Below are positions 8,852 to 17,221 of a stretch of DNA of 38,237 nt, one piece after another. The notes under the pieces were generated by a model, which saw only the letters and a program-made list of their open reading frames with translations, was not told the origin of the DNA and did no database searches. How positions within the stretch are numbered: the stretch's first letter is position 1; each line of letters opens with the position of its first letter. Origin of the DNA: DATFEN01 sp035691285 (GTDB lineage Bacteria > Acidobacteriota > Vicinamibacteria > Fen-336); the NCBI GenBank assembly GCA_035691285.1, contig DASSJI010000090.1, forward strand, positions 1 through 38,237. Reading direction: 5' to 3'. The translations under genes and the position numbers were made by a program.

Positions 8852-10091
8852 GGTCCTTCTTCTCCCGCGGCCGGGTCGGGTCCTCGACGGCGATCTCGGC
8901 GCCCGACTCGAGCCCAGCCGTGACCTCCACCTTGTCGAAGCTCGCAAGGCCGGTCTGCACCTCGCGCACCTCGAACTTCTCCTTCCAGCGGTCCTTCTCG
9001 TCGAGCTTCGCGTGGCCGTCCTTCCTGCCGTCGGCGAACACCGCGGCGAGGAAGCCCTTGCTCTCGGGCGCCTTCGGGGCCTCGGGCTTGCGCAGGTAGA
9101 CGATCTCCTTGTCGTCCCTCCGGAACAGCGCCTCGACGGGCACCGTCAGCACCTTCTCGCGCCGCTCTCCGATCACGTCGATGTTGGCGGTCATGCCGGT
9201 GCGCAGCTCGGCCCCCTGGCGGTCGATGGCGATCTCGACGTCGAAGACCTTCACCTTCTCCTCGAGGCGCGCCGCCGGCGCGATGCGCCTGATCGTCCCG
9301 GCGAACTTGACCTTCGGGTACGCGTCGAGGCCGATCTTGACCGGCTGGTCGAGGTGCACCTTGCCGATGTCGACCTCGTTCACGCCGGCCTTGATCAGCA
9401 TGGTGCCGATGTCGGCCACGGTCATGAGCACGGTCCCGGCGTTGAAGGACGAGACTCCGGACATGACGGTGTCGCCCAGCTCGACGCCGCGACGGATCAC
9501 GACTCCGTCCATCGGCGAGGTGACGTTGAGACGCTGGACCGTGCCGGCCTCGGCGAGCGCGATGGGCACGCCGCTCTCCTCGACGATGCGGTACTTCTCC
9601 AGGGCGGCGTCGTAGCCGGCGCGGGCCGTCTTGAAGCGCGTCTCGCTCTCGAGGCCCGCCTGGGGGGAGAGCAGGCCCTGCTCCAGGAGGCCCTGGTTGC
9701 GCTCGAAGGTGGCGTGCGCCTCGGCGAGGGCGATCTCGGACTCGTGCACCGCGTTCTTGACCTGCGAGAGGTCGCGCGCCTGGTTGACGTCGGGCTCGAC
9801 GCGGGCCATCACCTGGCCCCGCTTCACGCGGTCGCCCTCGCGCACCAGCAGCTCGACCACCTTGCCCGAAAGGACCGACTTCACGTCCACCTTGACCTGG
9901 GGCTCGACGGACCCCACCTCGGTCACGCGGACCTGCACGTCGCCGAGCTCGGCCTTGGCGGTCTTGATCTTGTCCTTCTCGTTCTCCTGCTCGGCCTTGG
10001 GCTTGAGCGCCTGCGAGCCCGCCACGGCCAGGGCCAGCAAACCACCGATCCACCAGAACTTACGCACACGCTTCCCGTTCGATTTCGCCAT
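8844..10091 (-). CDS. MacA/HlyD-type periplasmic membrane fusion protein
   Basis: A 415-residue protein with a cytoplasmic basic N-terminus and one membrane helix (about 12-30). A lipoyl/barrel-sandwich half motif follows ('SGKVVELLVREGDRVKRGQ'), then a helical hairpin (about 95-165), the second half motif ('VTSPMDGVVIRRGVELGD') and a beta-barrel domain. The C-terminal third holds a charged insertion rich in Lys, Glu and Asp (about 320-370) that is unusual for MacA. It would bridge the inner-membrane permeases to an outer-membrane channel, although no TolC-like gene is present here. ATG 10091 is preceded by GGGAG at 4 bases. It opens a four-gene exporter operon (fusion protein, ATPase, two permeases). 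Confidence 0.87.
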   Translation of the reverse strand: MAKSNGKRVRKFWWIGGLLALAVAGSQALKPKAEQENEKDKIKTAKAELGDVQVRVTEVGSVEPQVKVDVKSVLSGKVVELLVREGDRVKRGQVMARVEPDVNQARDLSQVKNAVHESEIALAEAHATFERNQGLLEQGLLSPQAGLESETRFKTARAGYDAALEKYRIVEESGVPIALAEAGTVQRLNVTSPMDGVVIRRGVELGDTVMSGVSSFNAGTVLMTVADIGTMLIKAGVNEVDIGKVHLDQPVKIGLDAYPKVKFAGTIRRIAPAARLEEKVKVFDVEIAIDRQGAELRTGMTANIDVIGERREKVLTVPVEALFRRDDKEIVYLRKPEAPKAPESKGFLAAVFADGRKDGHAKLDEKDRWKEKFEVREVQTGLASFDKVEVTAGLESGAEIAVEDPTRPREKKDRD

Positions 10092-10139
10092 GCGCTCCCG
10101 CCCTCGGGGCCGCGTGGGCGGCCCGCCATTTCCCTTGCT

Positions 10140-10171
10140 TCGGCTCCATTAACGCGGGGCGAGGGAGCCGA
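10140..10171 (-). terminator. Candidate hairpin after the phosphohydrolase-like lipoprotein gene
   Basis: An 8-base perfect inverted repeat (TCGGCTCC at 10140-10147, GGAGCCGA at 10164-10171) with a 16-base loop lies 30 bases past the stop at 10202 and before the exporter operon. There is no T-run, so termination is uncertain; it could also be part of the 5' region of the exporter operon. Confidence 0.35.
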
Positions 10172-10201
10172 GTTCCAGAATGGTGATGGGCCTCGCGGGC
10201 C

Positions 10202-12433
10202 TCACTGTACGTATCCCAGCGCGCGCAGGCGCTCCCTGTCCTCGGCGCTCGGTGCCGAGATCCGGGCGGGGCCGCTGCGCAGGCGCCGCCCGATGATCCA
10301 TGCGCGGAGGGCCTGCCGGCAGACGTCGGCGCGGAGCGGGTCGGCGGTCGCGAGATCCCTGGACTCGGCTGGGTCGCCGCGGCGATCGTAGAGCTCCACC
10401 GCGCCGGTGCGGGTGTCGAGGATGCAGGTCGTGTCCTCGTCGCGGAGCGCGTAGCGCGGCGCCTCGCCTCGCTCGCGCGTCACCACGCTCCGCCGGCCGG
10501 GCGCACCGGCCGCCACGGGCAGCAGGCTGAGGCCCTGGAGCTTCGGCCTCCCCGCACGCCAGAACCCGAGGGCGTCGGCGATCGTGGGGGCGAGGTCGTT
10601 CAGCTCGACGAGCGACCTGATCCTGCGCCCGGCGAGCCCTGCAGCCTTCGGGAAGCGGATCAGGAGCGGCACGTGGGCGAGCTCGTCGTACACCTGCACC
10701 TCGTGGCCGATGTGCCCGTGCTCGCGAAAGGCCTCGCCGTGGTCCGCGGTGACGATCAGCACCGTCTTCTCGAGCAGCCCCGTCTCGTCGAGGCGGCGGC
10801 GCAGGTGTCCGATCTCGCGATCCGCGTAGGCGAGGCTTCCCAGATACAGCCGGCGCAGGTGGTCCACTTCCTCCGGCACGGCCCGCCGGCGGCGATGGTT
10901 GATCGCCAGCAGCAGCTCGACTTCTCTCCGCAGGTCCCTGGGCAGGGGACCATCGCCGAAGAGCGTGTCGAACGGAGGCTCGGGATCATAAGGGAAGTGC
11001 GGCTCGAGGTAGTGGACCCACGCGAAGAACCGGCGCTGCCCCGCCTCGGCCAGGAAGCGCTCCAGCAGCGGGCGGAACTCCGCGGCCCGGGGCGTGTCCT
11101 CGGGCCCGGTGTAGAGCTCGTGGAACTCCGCGAAGCCACGGTCGAAGCCGCGTATGCGGCCCACCATCCCGTTGGCGACGAAGCCGGCGGTGTGGACGCC
11201 GCGCGCGCCCGCGACCTCGGAGACCACGAGCGGCGCGCGCGAGAGATGGCCGGTCCAGGGATCCAGGTTGCCGTGCTCGTCCGGAGCGAGGGAGGAGAAG
11301 AGCGAGCTCATCGCTGCGATGGTGTACACGGCCGGCGTGAAGGCGTTCTCGAAGACGACGCTCTCCGAGGCCAGCCTCGTGATCTCGGGGCTCGCCTCGG
11401 GCCGCCCCCCCCAGGGACCCAGGTGCCGGGCGCCCGCCGAATCGAGGACCACGAGGAGAACGTTGGCTCCTGTCAGCGTCGCACGCAGGCCGTCTGCGCG
11501 GGCCTCGTCCGTCTCGCCGTGGGACGGCGCCGCGTCCTGTCCGCTTCCCACCAGACGCGGCGACGTCCATGCCACACGAGTGCCGAGATCTGCTGCCTCG
11601 ACGCGGAGCGAGAGACGGGCGTGTTGGCCCCAGCCGCCGGCGAGGGGCACCGCCACCTCGTCCGCTCCGGGGCCGCCCCTCCACAGCTCGTGCTCCGCTC
11701 CGGGCCGGCCCTCCGTGACGACCCTGAGGCTCGCGTCGGCGCCCGCGAGCAGCCGCGCACCGAAGCGCAGCTCGCTCGCCTCGGGCGCGTGGAGCGCGAA
11801 GCGCAGCACGCCCGGGGCCATGATGACCTCGGGGCTTCCGTCCCTCGCCCTCACCGCGAACGGCCTCTCGCTGGCCGCGACGCGCGCCGGTCCGAGCGAG
11901 GCCTCTCCCGGCGGCCCCGCCCAGACCGCGAAGGCCCGCACCGAGAGCCGACCCCGATAGACATCGACCTGTCGCGCCGCACCGAGGAAGCGCAGCCGGA
12001 GCCGGTTGTCCCGGCCGCCGCCGGTCCGCGGGGCATCGATCACGTAGAGCCGCCGCTGCCGATCGAGCGCCGCGCGGCCGGCTTTGCGCCCGTTCCAGTA
12101 CGCGATCATCACGAGGGCCCCGGAGTTCGGGTGCGGCTCGAGGTCGAGGACGATACGACGGGCGGCTCCCGGCGGGCCCCCGAGCCGCAGCTCAGCTGTC
12201 GGGCGCAGCCAGACGTAAGGCTCGTCGCGAGGCTCCAGCGGTGGCACCACGCCTTCGACTCCCAGGCGGGCGGCGCAGGGAGCCGTGAGGATCCAGGCCT
12301 CCAGCGGTCCGTCGAAGTCGGCCGCGAAGGCGAGCGCGCTCAGGTCGAGGGCGGGTGGAGCGGCCGGCCGGCTCTCTGGGCGGGAGCACGCGGCGAAGAA
12401 GAGCAAGAACGCCCAGGCTGTGCCGCGCGCCAT
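10202..12433 (-). CDS. Sulfatase/alkaline-phosphatase-fold lipoprotein with Thr at the nucleophile position
   Basis: A 743-residue protein. The signal peptide ends in 'FFAACS', a lipobox-like motif with Cys about residue 16. About 300 residues of beta-rich sequence follow, then a sulfatase-type hydrolase domain (about 325-640). Metal-binding positions look intact: Asp331 in 'VLDSAGARH', Asp-His-Gly-Glu in 'TADHGEAFREHG' and the later 'IGHEVQVYDE'. The classical Cys/Ser-x-Pro-x-Arg site is replaced by 'VYTIAAMSS', placing Thr371 where the nucleophile belongs and leaving no Pro or Arg. A Thr nucleophile is known in phosphoryl-transfer members such as lipoteichoic-acid and phosphoethanolamine enzymes, so phosphodiester or phospho-group chemistry is more likely than sulfate-ester cleavage. 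It sits between two exporter gene sets. Confidence 0.75.
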   Translation of the reverse strand: MARGTAWAFLLFFAACSRPESRPAAPPALDLSALAFAADFDGPLEAWILTAPCAARLGVEGVVPPLEPRDEPYVWLRPTAELRLGGPPGAARRIVLDLEPHPNSGALVMIAYWNGRKAGRAALDRQRRLYVIDAPRTGGGRDNRLRLRFLGAARQVDVYRGRLSVRAFAVWAGPPGEASLGPARVAASERPFAVRARDGSPEVIMAPGVLRFALHAPEASELRFGARLLAGADASLRVVTEGRPGAEHELWRGGPGADEVAVPLAGGWGQHARLSLRVEAADLGTRVAWTSPRLVGSGQDAAPSHGETDEARADGLRATLTGANVLLVVLDSAGARHLGPWGGRPEASPEITRLASESVVFENAFTPAVYTIAAMSSLFSSLAPDEHGNLDPWTGHLSRAPLVVSEVAGARGVHTAGFVANGMVGRIRGFDRGFAEFHELYTGPEDTPRAAEFRPLLERFLAEAGQRRFFAWVHYLEPHFPYDPEPPFDTLFGDGPLPRDLRREVELLLAINHRRRRAVPEEVDHLRRLYLGSLAYADREIGHLRRRLDETGLLEKTVLIVTADHGEAFREHGHIGHEVQVYDELAHVPLLIRFPKAAGLAGRRIRSLVELNDLAPTIADALGFWRAGRPKLQGLSLLPVAAGAPGRRSVVTRERGEAPRYALRDEDTTCILDTRTGAVELYDRRGDPAESRDLATADPLRADVCRQALRAWIIGRRLRSGPARISAPSAEDRERLRALGYVQ

Positions 12434-12440
12434 CGGGGCG

Positions 12441-12446
12441 ACTGTA
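12441..12446 (-). promoter_or_regulatory. Candidate -10 TACAGT, leaderless start
   Basis: Minus-strand TACAGT ends 7 bases before ATG 12433. No -35 is recognisable in the GC-rich sequence upstream, and the gene may also be read through from the exporter operon that ends at 12480. Confidence 0.35.
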
Positions 12447-12479
12447 CCAGACGCGCCGGGGCGCGCGGCCGGCCGGTGG

Positions 12480-13358
12480 TCAGCGTCCGGGCGGCGCGAT
12501 GCGCAGCTCGACGGTGGTCCCGAGCTTGAGGGGCGCGGGCTCGGCGAAGGCCACCTTGATGGCCAGGACCCGGGTATCCGTCGGCCGCGCCGGATCCTGG
12601 GGCTTGAGCCGGCGCAGCGTCACGGAGTCCGGCACCTCCTCGACGCGGCCCAGCCAGGATCGGCCCGGATAGCCGTCGCTCGTGATCCTGACCGGCGCTC
12701 CGACCGCGAGGGCTGCGGCGTCGGCTTCGTCGGCCTCGCCCTCGACGCGCAGCCGGCCGAGGTCGGCGAGGGTGACGACCCTGTCGCCGGCCTCGATCGT
12801 CTCGCCCGCGTCCACGTGGCGCAGCAGCACGGTGCCGGCGATCGGCGCCACGACCCGCGACTTCTTGAGCTGCGCCTCGATGCGCCCGACGGTCGCGCGG
12901 ACCGTGGCGAGGCGCGCCTCGGCCGTCTCCAGGTCCCGCGTCGCCTGGTCGAAGTCGTGGCTCGAGACGATCTCCTCCGACACGAGCTGTCGCTTGCGCG
13001 CCAGGTTGGCCTCGGCCAGGCGCACCTCGGCCACCGCCTCGGTGATGCGCGCCCTGGCCTCGGCCAGCGCCGCCCGCAGCTCGTCGCTCTCGAACTCGGC
13101 CAATAGCGCGCCCTTTGCGACAGCCTGCCGCTCCTCGACGAGCACGCGCTCGAGCCGCCCCGCTCGCTCGGCGCCCACGAGCACCTCGGCGCCCGGGTAG
13201 GCGACGACACGGCCCTCCGCGGCCACCTCGCGCGGGCCTGCGCTCGTCGAGACGCGGGACACCGGCCGAACCGGGGCGCCCATCCGAGCCGCCTGCAGGG
13301 CGGACGCGCCCAGGAGCCCCGTGCCGACGATCACCCATAGCGCCGTCTGCTTCGTCAT
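12480..13358 (-). CDS. DevB-like HlyD-family membrane fusion protein
   Basis: A 292-residue periplasmic adaptor. The N-terminal helix (about 4-22) anchors it. 'AEGRVVAYPGAEVLV' and 'RLERVLVEERQAVAKGALLAE' form the first barrel-sandwich half, then a coiled-coil hairpin of about 75 residues rich in Ala, Glu and Arg (about 95-170), then 'VVAPIAGTVLLRHVDAGE', the second half. It is shorter than MacA, as usual for DevB-type proteins. ATG 13358 follows GGAGAG at 7 bases; an upstream ATG at 13388 overlaps the ATPase stop and is less likely. It is the last gene of the TetR/permease/ATPase/adaptor set, the DevBCA arrangement known from glycolipid exporters of cyanobacteria. The cargo here is unknown. 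Confidence 0.85.
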   Translation of the reverse strand: MTKQTALWVIVGTGLLGASALQAARMGAPVRPVSRVSTSAGPREVAAEGRVVAYPGAEVLVGAERAGRLERVLVEERQAVAKGALLAEFESDELRAALAEARARITEAVAEVRLAEANLARKRQLVSEEIVSSHDFDQATRDLETAEARLATVRATVGRIEAQLKKSRVVAPIAGTVLLRHVDAGETIEAGDRVVTLADLGRLRVEGEADEADAAALAVGAPVRITSDGYPGRSWLGRVEEVPDSVTLRRLKPQDPARPTDTRVLAIKVAFAEPAPLKLGTTVELRIAPPGR

Positions 13359-13389
13359 CTCCGTTCTCTCCGTGTTCGTTGCCCTCAAC

Positions 13390-14061
13390 CTACGCGGCCA
13401 GCCGCCCGTCGCGGATCCCCACGACGCGGTCCGCGATCTCGCGCACCTTCGGATCGTGGGTCACGACCACGAGCCCCTTCTTCTCGCTCTTGGCCAGGTC
13501 GCGGAAGAGGTGGAGCACTTGCGTCCCCACCGTCGTGTCGAGGTTCGCTGTCGGCTCGTCGGCCAGGAGGACCTGCGGCGAGCCTGCCAGGGCCCGCGCG
13601 ACCGCGATGCGCTGCTTCTGGCCGCCCGAGAGGTCGCGCGGCAGGAAGTGCATCCGGTCGGCCAGGGCCACGCGCGCGAGTGCGCGCTCCGCCTCCGAGC
13701 GTGCCTGCCGGCCGCCCACGCCCTTGACGTTCAGCGCGTACTCGACGTTCTCGAGGGCCGAGAGGGCGGGGAAGAGGTTGTACTGCTGGAACACGAAGCC
13801 GATCGCGCGCCTCCGGAGGTCCCTGAGCGCGTCGGGCCGGTCGGTCCTCGCCCGCTCGCCGGCCACGATCACCTCGCCGGAGGTCGGCGTCAGGATGCAG
13901 CCGAGGATGGACAGGAAGGTCGTCTTTCCCGAGCCCGACGGTCCCTCGAGCGCCACGACCTCGCCGGCCGCGACCTCGAGCGACACGCCCTTCAGCACCT
14001 CGACGCGGCTCGCCCCTTCCTCGAACGTCTTGGTGACTCCCCTGGCTTCCAGTACGGTCAT
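13390..14061 (-). CDS. DevA/LolD-like ABC transporter ATPase
   Basis: A 223-residue nucleotide-binding subunit. Walker A 'GPSGSGKT', Q-loop 'FVFQQYNLFP', signature 'LSGGQKQR', Walker B 'VLLADEPTANLD' and switch-region 'VTHDPKV' are all present and in order. The length equals the stand-alone LolD/DevA group. ATG 14061 follows GGAGG at about 8 bases. It lies between the permease (stop 33 bases upstream) and the adaptor. It would drive the DevC-like permease at 14095-15219. Confidence 0.9.
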   Translation of the reverse strand: MTVLEARGVTKTFEEGASRVEVLKGVSLEVAAGEVVALEGPSGSGKTTFLSILGCILTPTSGEVIVAGERARTDRPDALRDLRRRAIGFVFQQYNLFPALSALENVEYALNVKGVGGRQARSEAERALARVALADRMHFLPRDLSGGQKQRIAVARALAGSPQVLLADEPTANLDTTVGTQVLHLFRDLAKSEKKGLVVVTHDPKVREIADRVVGIRDGRLAA

Positions 14062-14094
14062 CTCGATGCCTCCGCGGCTGCCCGGCTCGTCCGC

Positions 14095-15219
14095 TCAGGT
14101 CCGGAAGACCAGCGCCGGGTCGATCCCCGCCACGCGCCTGAAGCTCAGCATCGCGGCGCCCAGGCACATGAGGAGCGTGCCCACGAAGACCGTGGCCGCG
14201 AAGCCCGGCGAGATCAGCACGTTGAGGTACAGCTTCGCCATGGCGGGACGCATCGCCAATGACATCGCCCCGCCGATGGCGTAGCCGACCACGGCTGCGA
14301 TCAGGGCCTGCTCGCCGAGGATGCGGTAGATGTCCCAGTTCGAGCCGCCGATGGCCTTGACGGTGCCGAACTCCTTCACGTGCTCGACCGCGGAGGTGTA
14401 GAGCGTCTGGGCCACGACCACGATCCCCACGAGGATTCCGAGGAAGACCGTGATGCCCATGTTCATCCCCAGGCCGGTCGAGACGACCCAGTAGGTCCGC
14501 GAGCGGCGCGCCCACTCGTCGCGCGTGTAGACGTCGTTGAACGGCAGGCGCGCCTGAATCGCGGCCTTGACCCGCTGCGGGTCGGCGCCGGGCTGGAGCT
14601 TCACGAGGACGTAGTGGGTGTTGTCCACGAGGGTCTCGACGCGCTGCTGCGCGCGCCGGAAGTCCATGAACACGATGGGCGCCGTGGTGAACGAAGCCGC
14701 CCCGGTCGTCGTGCCGATGATCCTGAAGCGGCGCCGCAGGATCTCCCGGTGCTCGCCGACGGCGAACGCGCCGAAGCGGCGCACCGCCGACTGGTCCATC
14801 AGGATGAAGTCGCCTCGCTTCAGGTCGCGGGCGTCGGCGCCTTCCACGCTCCAAGGCAGGTTCCAGGCGGCGAAGTCCTCGAGGCCGTAGACGAGGCAGC
14901 CCTCCTCGGCTCCCGACGGAAGCTGGATGTTCATGAACTGCACGATCAGGTTGTCGGCCCGCTCGACGCCCGCCACGCCCCGCACCCGCAGCACGCGCGT
15001 CTCGGGGAAGGTGTGGGCGAAGTCCACGTTGGGCGTCTCCTTCGAGGTGACCCAGAGGTCGGCGCTCGCGTGCTGGATCGTCACGGTCGCCTTGTCGAGC
15101 AGGCCCATGAACAGGCCGACCTGCACGAGCACGAGGGTGACGGCGAAGGCCACGCCGGCCACGGTGATCACGAAGCGCAGACGGTCGTGGAGCAGGTTCT
15201 TGCGGGCCAGGGAAACCAT
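14095..15219 (-). CDS. DevC-like FtsX-type ABC permease
   Basis: A 374-residue inner-membrane permease. It has an N-terminal helix ('FVITVAGVAFAVTLVLVQVG', about 15-38), a periplasmic domain (about 45-250) and three C-terminal helices, starting with 'GITVFLGILVGIVVVAQTLY'. The coupling region 'EHVKEFGTVKAIGGSN' follows the first of them. The short periplasmic domain and the pairing with a DevB-like adaptor and DevA-like ATPase argue for the DevC subgroup over MacB. ATG 15219 follows GAGG at about 7 bases, and the gap to the TetR stop is 3 bases, so the regulator and exporter form one transcript. Confidence 0.87.
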   Translation of the reverse strand: MVSLARKNLLHDRLRFVITVAGVAFAVTLVLVQVGLFMGLLDKATVTIQHASADLWVTSKETPNVDFAHTFPETRVLRVRGVAGVERADNLIVQFMNIQLPSGAEEGCLVYGLEDFAAWNLPWSVEGADARDLKRGDFILMDQSAVRRFGAFAVGEHREILRRRFRIIGTTTGAASFTTAPIVFMDFRRAQQRVETLVDNTHYVLVKLQPGADPQRVKAAIQARLPFNDVYTRDEWARRSRTYWVVSTGLGMNMGITVFLGILVGIVVVAQTLYTSAVEHVKEFGTVKAIGGSNWDIYRILGEQALIAAVVGYAIGGAMSLAMRPAMAKLYLNVLISPGFAATVFVGTLLMCLGAAMLSFRRVAGIDPALVFRT

Positions 15220-15222
15220 CGG

Positions 15223-15831
15223 CTACCTCGCGAGGAATCCGCGCAGCGCGTTCTCGCAGGTCTTCTCGATCAGCTGCGGGTCCGCAGGCACGCACGGAAA
15301 CTGCTCGGGCCCGTAGGTCACGAGCAGTGCCGATGCGCCGTGCAGGCTCGCCCACAGGACCTGGGCGATCGCTTCGGGCGCGTCGCCGACCAGGCGTCCC
15401 CGAGCGACCGCTTCGCGGCAGGCCTCGAGCAGCAGCTCGAAGGAGCGCCAGCCGGGCTCGTCGGGATTCGGCTTGTGGTCAGGCACCATGGCCGTCATGA
15501 ACATGAAGCGGTAGTGGTTCGGGAAGTCGAGAGCGAAGCGCGCGTACGCCCGGCCCATCCGCCGGATCCGCTCGACGGGATCCCTCGCGTGCGGGCCGGC
15601 GTTGAGCGCCGAGAAGAGGCGGGTGAAGTCCTCCCGGCACAGGGCCTGGACCAGGTCTTCCTTGTCCTCGAAGTGGTTGTAGATCGTCGGTGGCGAGTAC
15701 TCGATCGCCTCGGCGACCGCGCGCATCGTCACGCTCTCGTAGCCCCTGCGCGCGAACAGCTCACGGGCCGCGTCGAGGATCTGGCGCCGCACCTTCTCCC
15801 GTTCCCTTTCGCGCCTTTCCACGATGCCCAT
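15223..15831 (-). CDS. TetR/AcrR-family transcriptional regulator
   Basis: A 202-residue regulator. The N-terminal helix-turn-helix (about 17-63) is clear: 'RRQILDAARELFARRGYESV' then 'IEYSPPTIYNHFEDKEDLV', the family recognition helix and following Tyr-x-x-Phe. The rest is a helical ligand and dimerisation domain with a region resembling the TetR_C_33 type ('RFMFMTAMVPDH'). As the first gene of the DevCAB-like operon it probably represses its own transcription together with the exporter and is released by a hydrophobic ligand; this is family knowledge, not seen. The AT-rich 136 bases upstream hold several inverted repeats that could be its operator. Confidence 0.9.
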   Translation of the reverse strand: MGIVERREREREKVRRQILDAARELFARRGYESVTMRAVAEAIEYSPPTIYNHFEDKEDLVQALCREDFTRLFSALNAGPHARDPVERIRRMGRAYARFALDFPNHYRFMFMTAMVPDHKPNPDEPGWRSFELLLEACREAVARGRLVGDAPEAIAQVLWASLHGASALLVTYGPEQFPCVPADPQLIEKTCENALRGFLAR

Positions 15832-15871
15832 TTCGCCTGCCCCGGAACGGCCACAACACCGTTCTTGAAGT

Positions 15872-15913
15872 GAACAACGTTAAGTATACGACCAATGTTC
15901 CATGCCAGGCATG
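15872..15913. promoter_or_regulatory. Candidate TetR operator/promoter region
   Basis: The 136-base gap is unusually AT-rich for this genome. It holds a spaced inverted repeat GAACA (15872-15876) / TGTTC (15895-15899) around a GTATAC core, and a perfect 13-base palindrome CATGCC-A-GGCATG (15901-15913). On the minus strand TATACT (15888-15883) could be the -10 of the regulator gene, 51 bases before its ATG. Location and symmetry suit autoregulation by the TetR protein; the assignment is inferred. Confidence 0.35.
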
Positions 15914-15967
15914 CGATTTCTCATAACTACCAATCTGGTAAAGGCTTGCGCATCCACGCGACCGAGG

Positions 15968-17173
15968 CTAGGGCGCGGCGAGCCGCGTGTAGGCCTGTTC
16001 TATGCGTTGGAACACGGTGCCGGCCAGGAAGCTCGGCCCGTCGGCGTTCACGAGCGCGACGATCGTGAGCCGCCGTTCGCGGTCGTACCAAGCGGCCGCG
16101 CCGTAGCCGGGCCGGCTGCCGGCGTGTCCGATGAAGGAGCGATCGCCCCCGGCGTTGTGGGTGACGCCGAGCCCGTAGCCCTCGGGCAGGTTGAAGGCTG
16201 TCATGGCCGTGAGCGTCTCGGGGCGCACGAGCTGGCCGCGGAAAAGGGCGTCCGTGAAGCGCGCGGCCTCGCGCGCCGTGCACATGATCCCGTTGTCGGT
16301 CCACACGGGTCCCCAGAGGCTCGTGGGCACGCTTCCGTCCGGTGGGAAGGTCGCGACGTACTCCCTCCTGGCCGCGTCCCACGCGTGGCCCTGAGCGACG
16401 TCCGGCGCGAGCGCCGGGTCCATGTCGAGCAGGCATCGCTCGAGGCCCAGGGGCGCGGCGATGAGCTGCTCGAAGAAAGCGTCGACTCGCATCCCGGCCG
16501 TTTGCTCGATCGCGGCGCCCAGGGCGACGTAGTCGGTGTTCGAGTAGTAGTACTCGCCAGGCGCCCGGTCGACGTCGTCCGGCTGGATCGCCTTCAGGAT
16601 CTCGTCACGCGTCCACGCGTGCGCCGGGTCGGCCAGGGCCTCGTAGATGCCGGGGAAACGCACGCTCTGGCTCTGGTAGTCGGGCAGGCCGCTGCGGTGC
16701 GAAAGCAGCATGCGCACGGTGATCCGGTCTGCGCCGGGCACGTACGGCACGAAGCGTTCGAGGGGATCGTCGAGCGAGAGCTGTCCCTCCTCGATCAGGC
16801 GCATCACCATGACCGCCGTGGCCATGTGGGTGACGCCGACGAGGGGCAGCAGGCTCGTCGTGCGCAGGGGCCTGGACGGCGAGCGGGCTGCCTCCCCGCT
16901 CGCCCCCTCGAAGATCGGCGCCCCGTCCTGCACGATCGCGGCCGCCGCGCCCGGAGCGCCGGTCTCGATCCGCGCCGCCGAGAGCGCCTCGGCGAACGTA
17001 TCCGGCGTCCCCGTCTGGGGTCTTGGAGATGGACCGGTGTCGGGCTTGCTCGTGGAGAGACAGCCTGCGGAGCAGAACAGCAGGGCCGCAGCCGTTGCGC
17101 CCTTGAAACCTGCCGACGACAGCCGTGTCCTCCGGAGGCGCCACGACGCACTGCCGCACATCGCCGCCATCAT
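15968..17173 (-). CDS. Beta-lactamase-fold (serine hydrolase-like) lipoprotein with degenerate catalytic motif
   Basis: About 401 residues. The N-terminus has an Arg-rich patch and hydrophobic run ending in 'FCSAGC', a lipobox-like site. The rest matches class C beta-lactamase/esterase-type proteins: 'RLIEEGQLSLDDPLERFVP', 'RMLLSHRSGLPDY', the Tyr-x-Asn motif in 'YYYSNTDYVALG', and the His-x-Gly motif in 'FIGHAGSRPGYG'. The first motif, normally Ser-x-x-Lys just before the long helix, reads Gly-Val-Thr-His ('LVGVTHMATAV'), so both nucleophile and general base are missing. Activity by the usual mechanism is unlikely; a binding role is possible. The start is uncertain (ATGs at 17221, 17185, 17173, 17170 and 17161). 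The gene is divergent from kgd. Confidence 0.7.
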   Translation of the reverse strand: MMAAMCGSASWRLRRTRLSSAGFKGATAAALLFCSAGCLSTSKPDTGPSPRPQTGTPDTFAEALSAARIETGAPGAAAAIVQDGAPIFEGASGEAARSPSRPLRTTSLLPLVGVTHMATAVMVMRLIEEGQLSLDDPLERFVPYVPGADRITVRMLLSHRSGLPDYQSQSVRFPGIYEALADPAHAWTRDEILKAIQPDDVDRAPGEYYYSNTDYVALGAAIEQTAGMRVDAFFEQLIAAPLGLERCLLDMDPALAPDVAQGHAWDAARREYVATFPPDGSVPTSLWGPVWTDNGIMCTAREAARFTDALFRGQLVRPETLTAMTAFNLPEGYGLGVTHNAGGDRSFIGHAGSRPGYGAAAWYDRERRLTIVALVNADGPSFLAGTVFQRIEQAYTRLAAP

Positions 17174-17221
17174 GCTTGCCGACATCAAATTCAAGACGCG
17201 TGCCCAACCCGAGTGCGGCAT

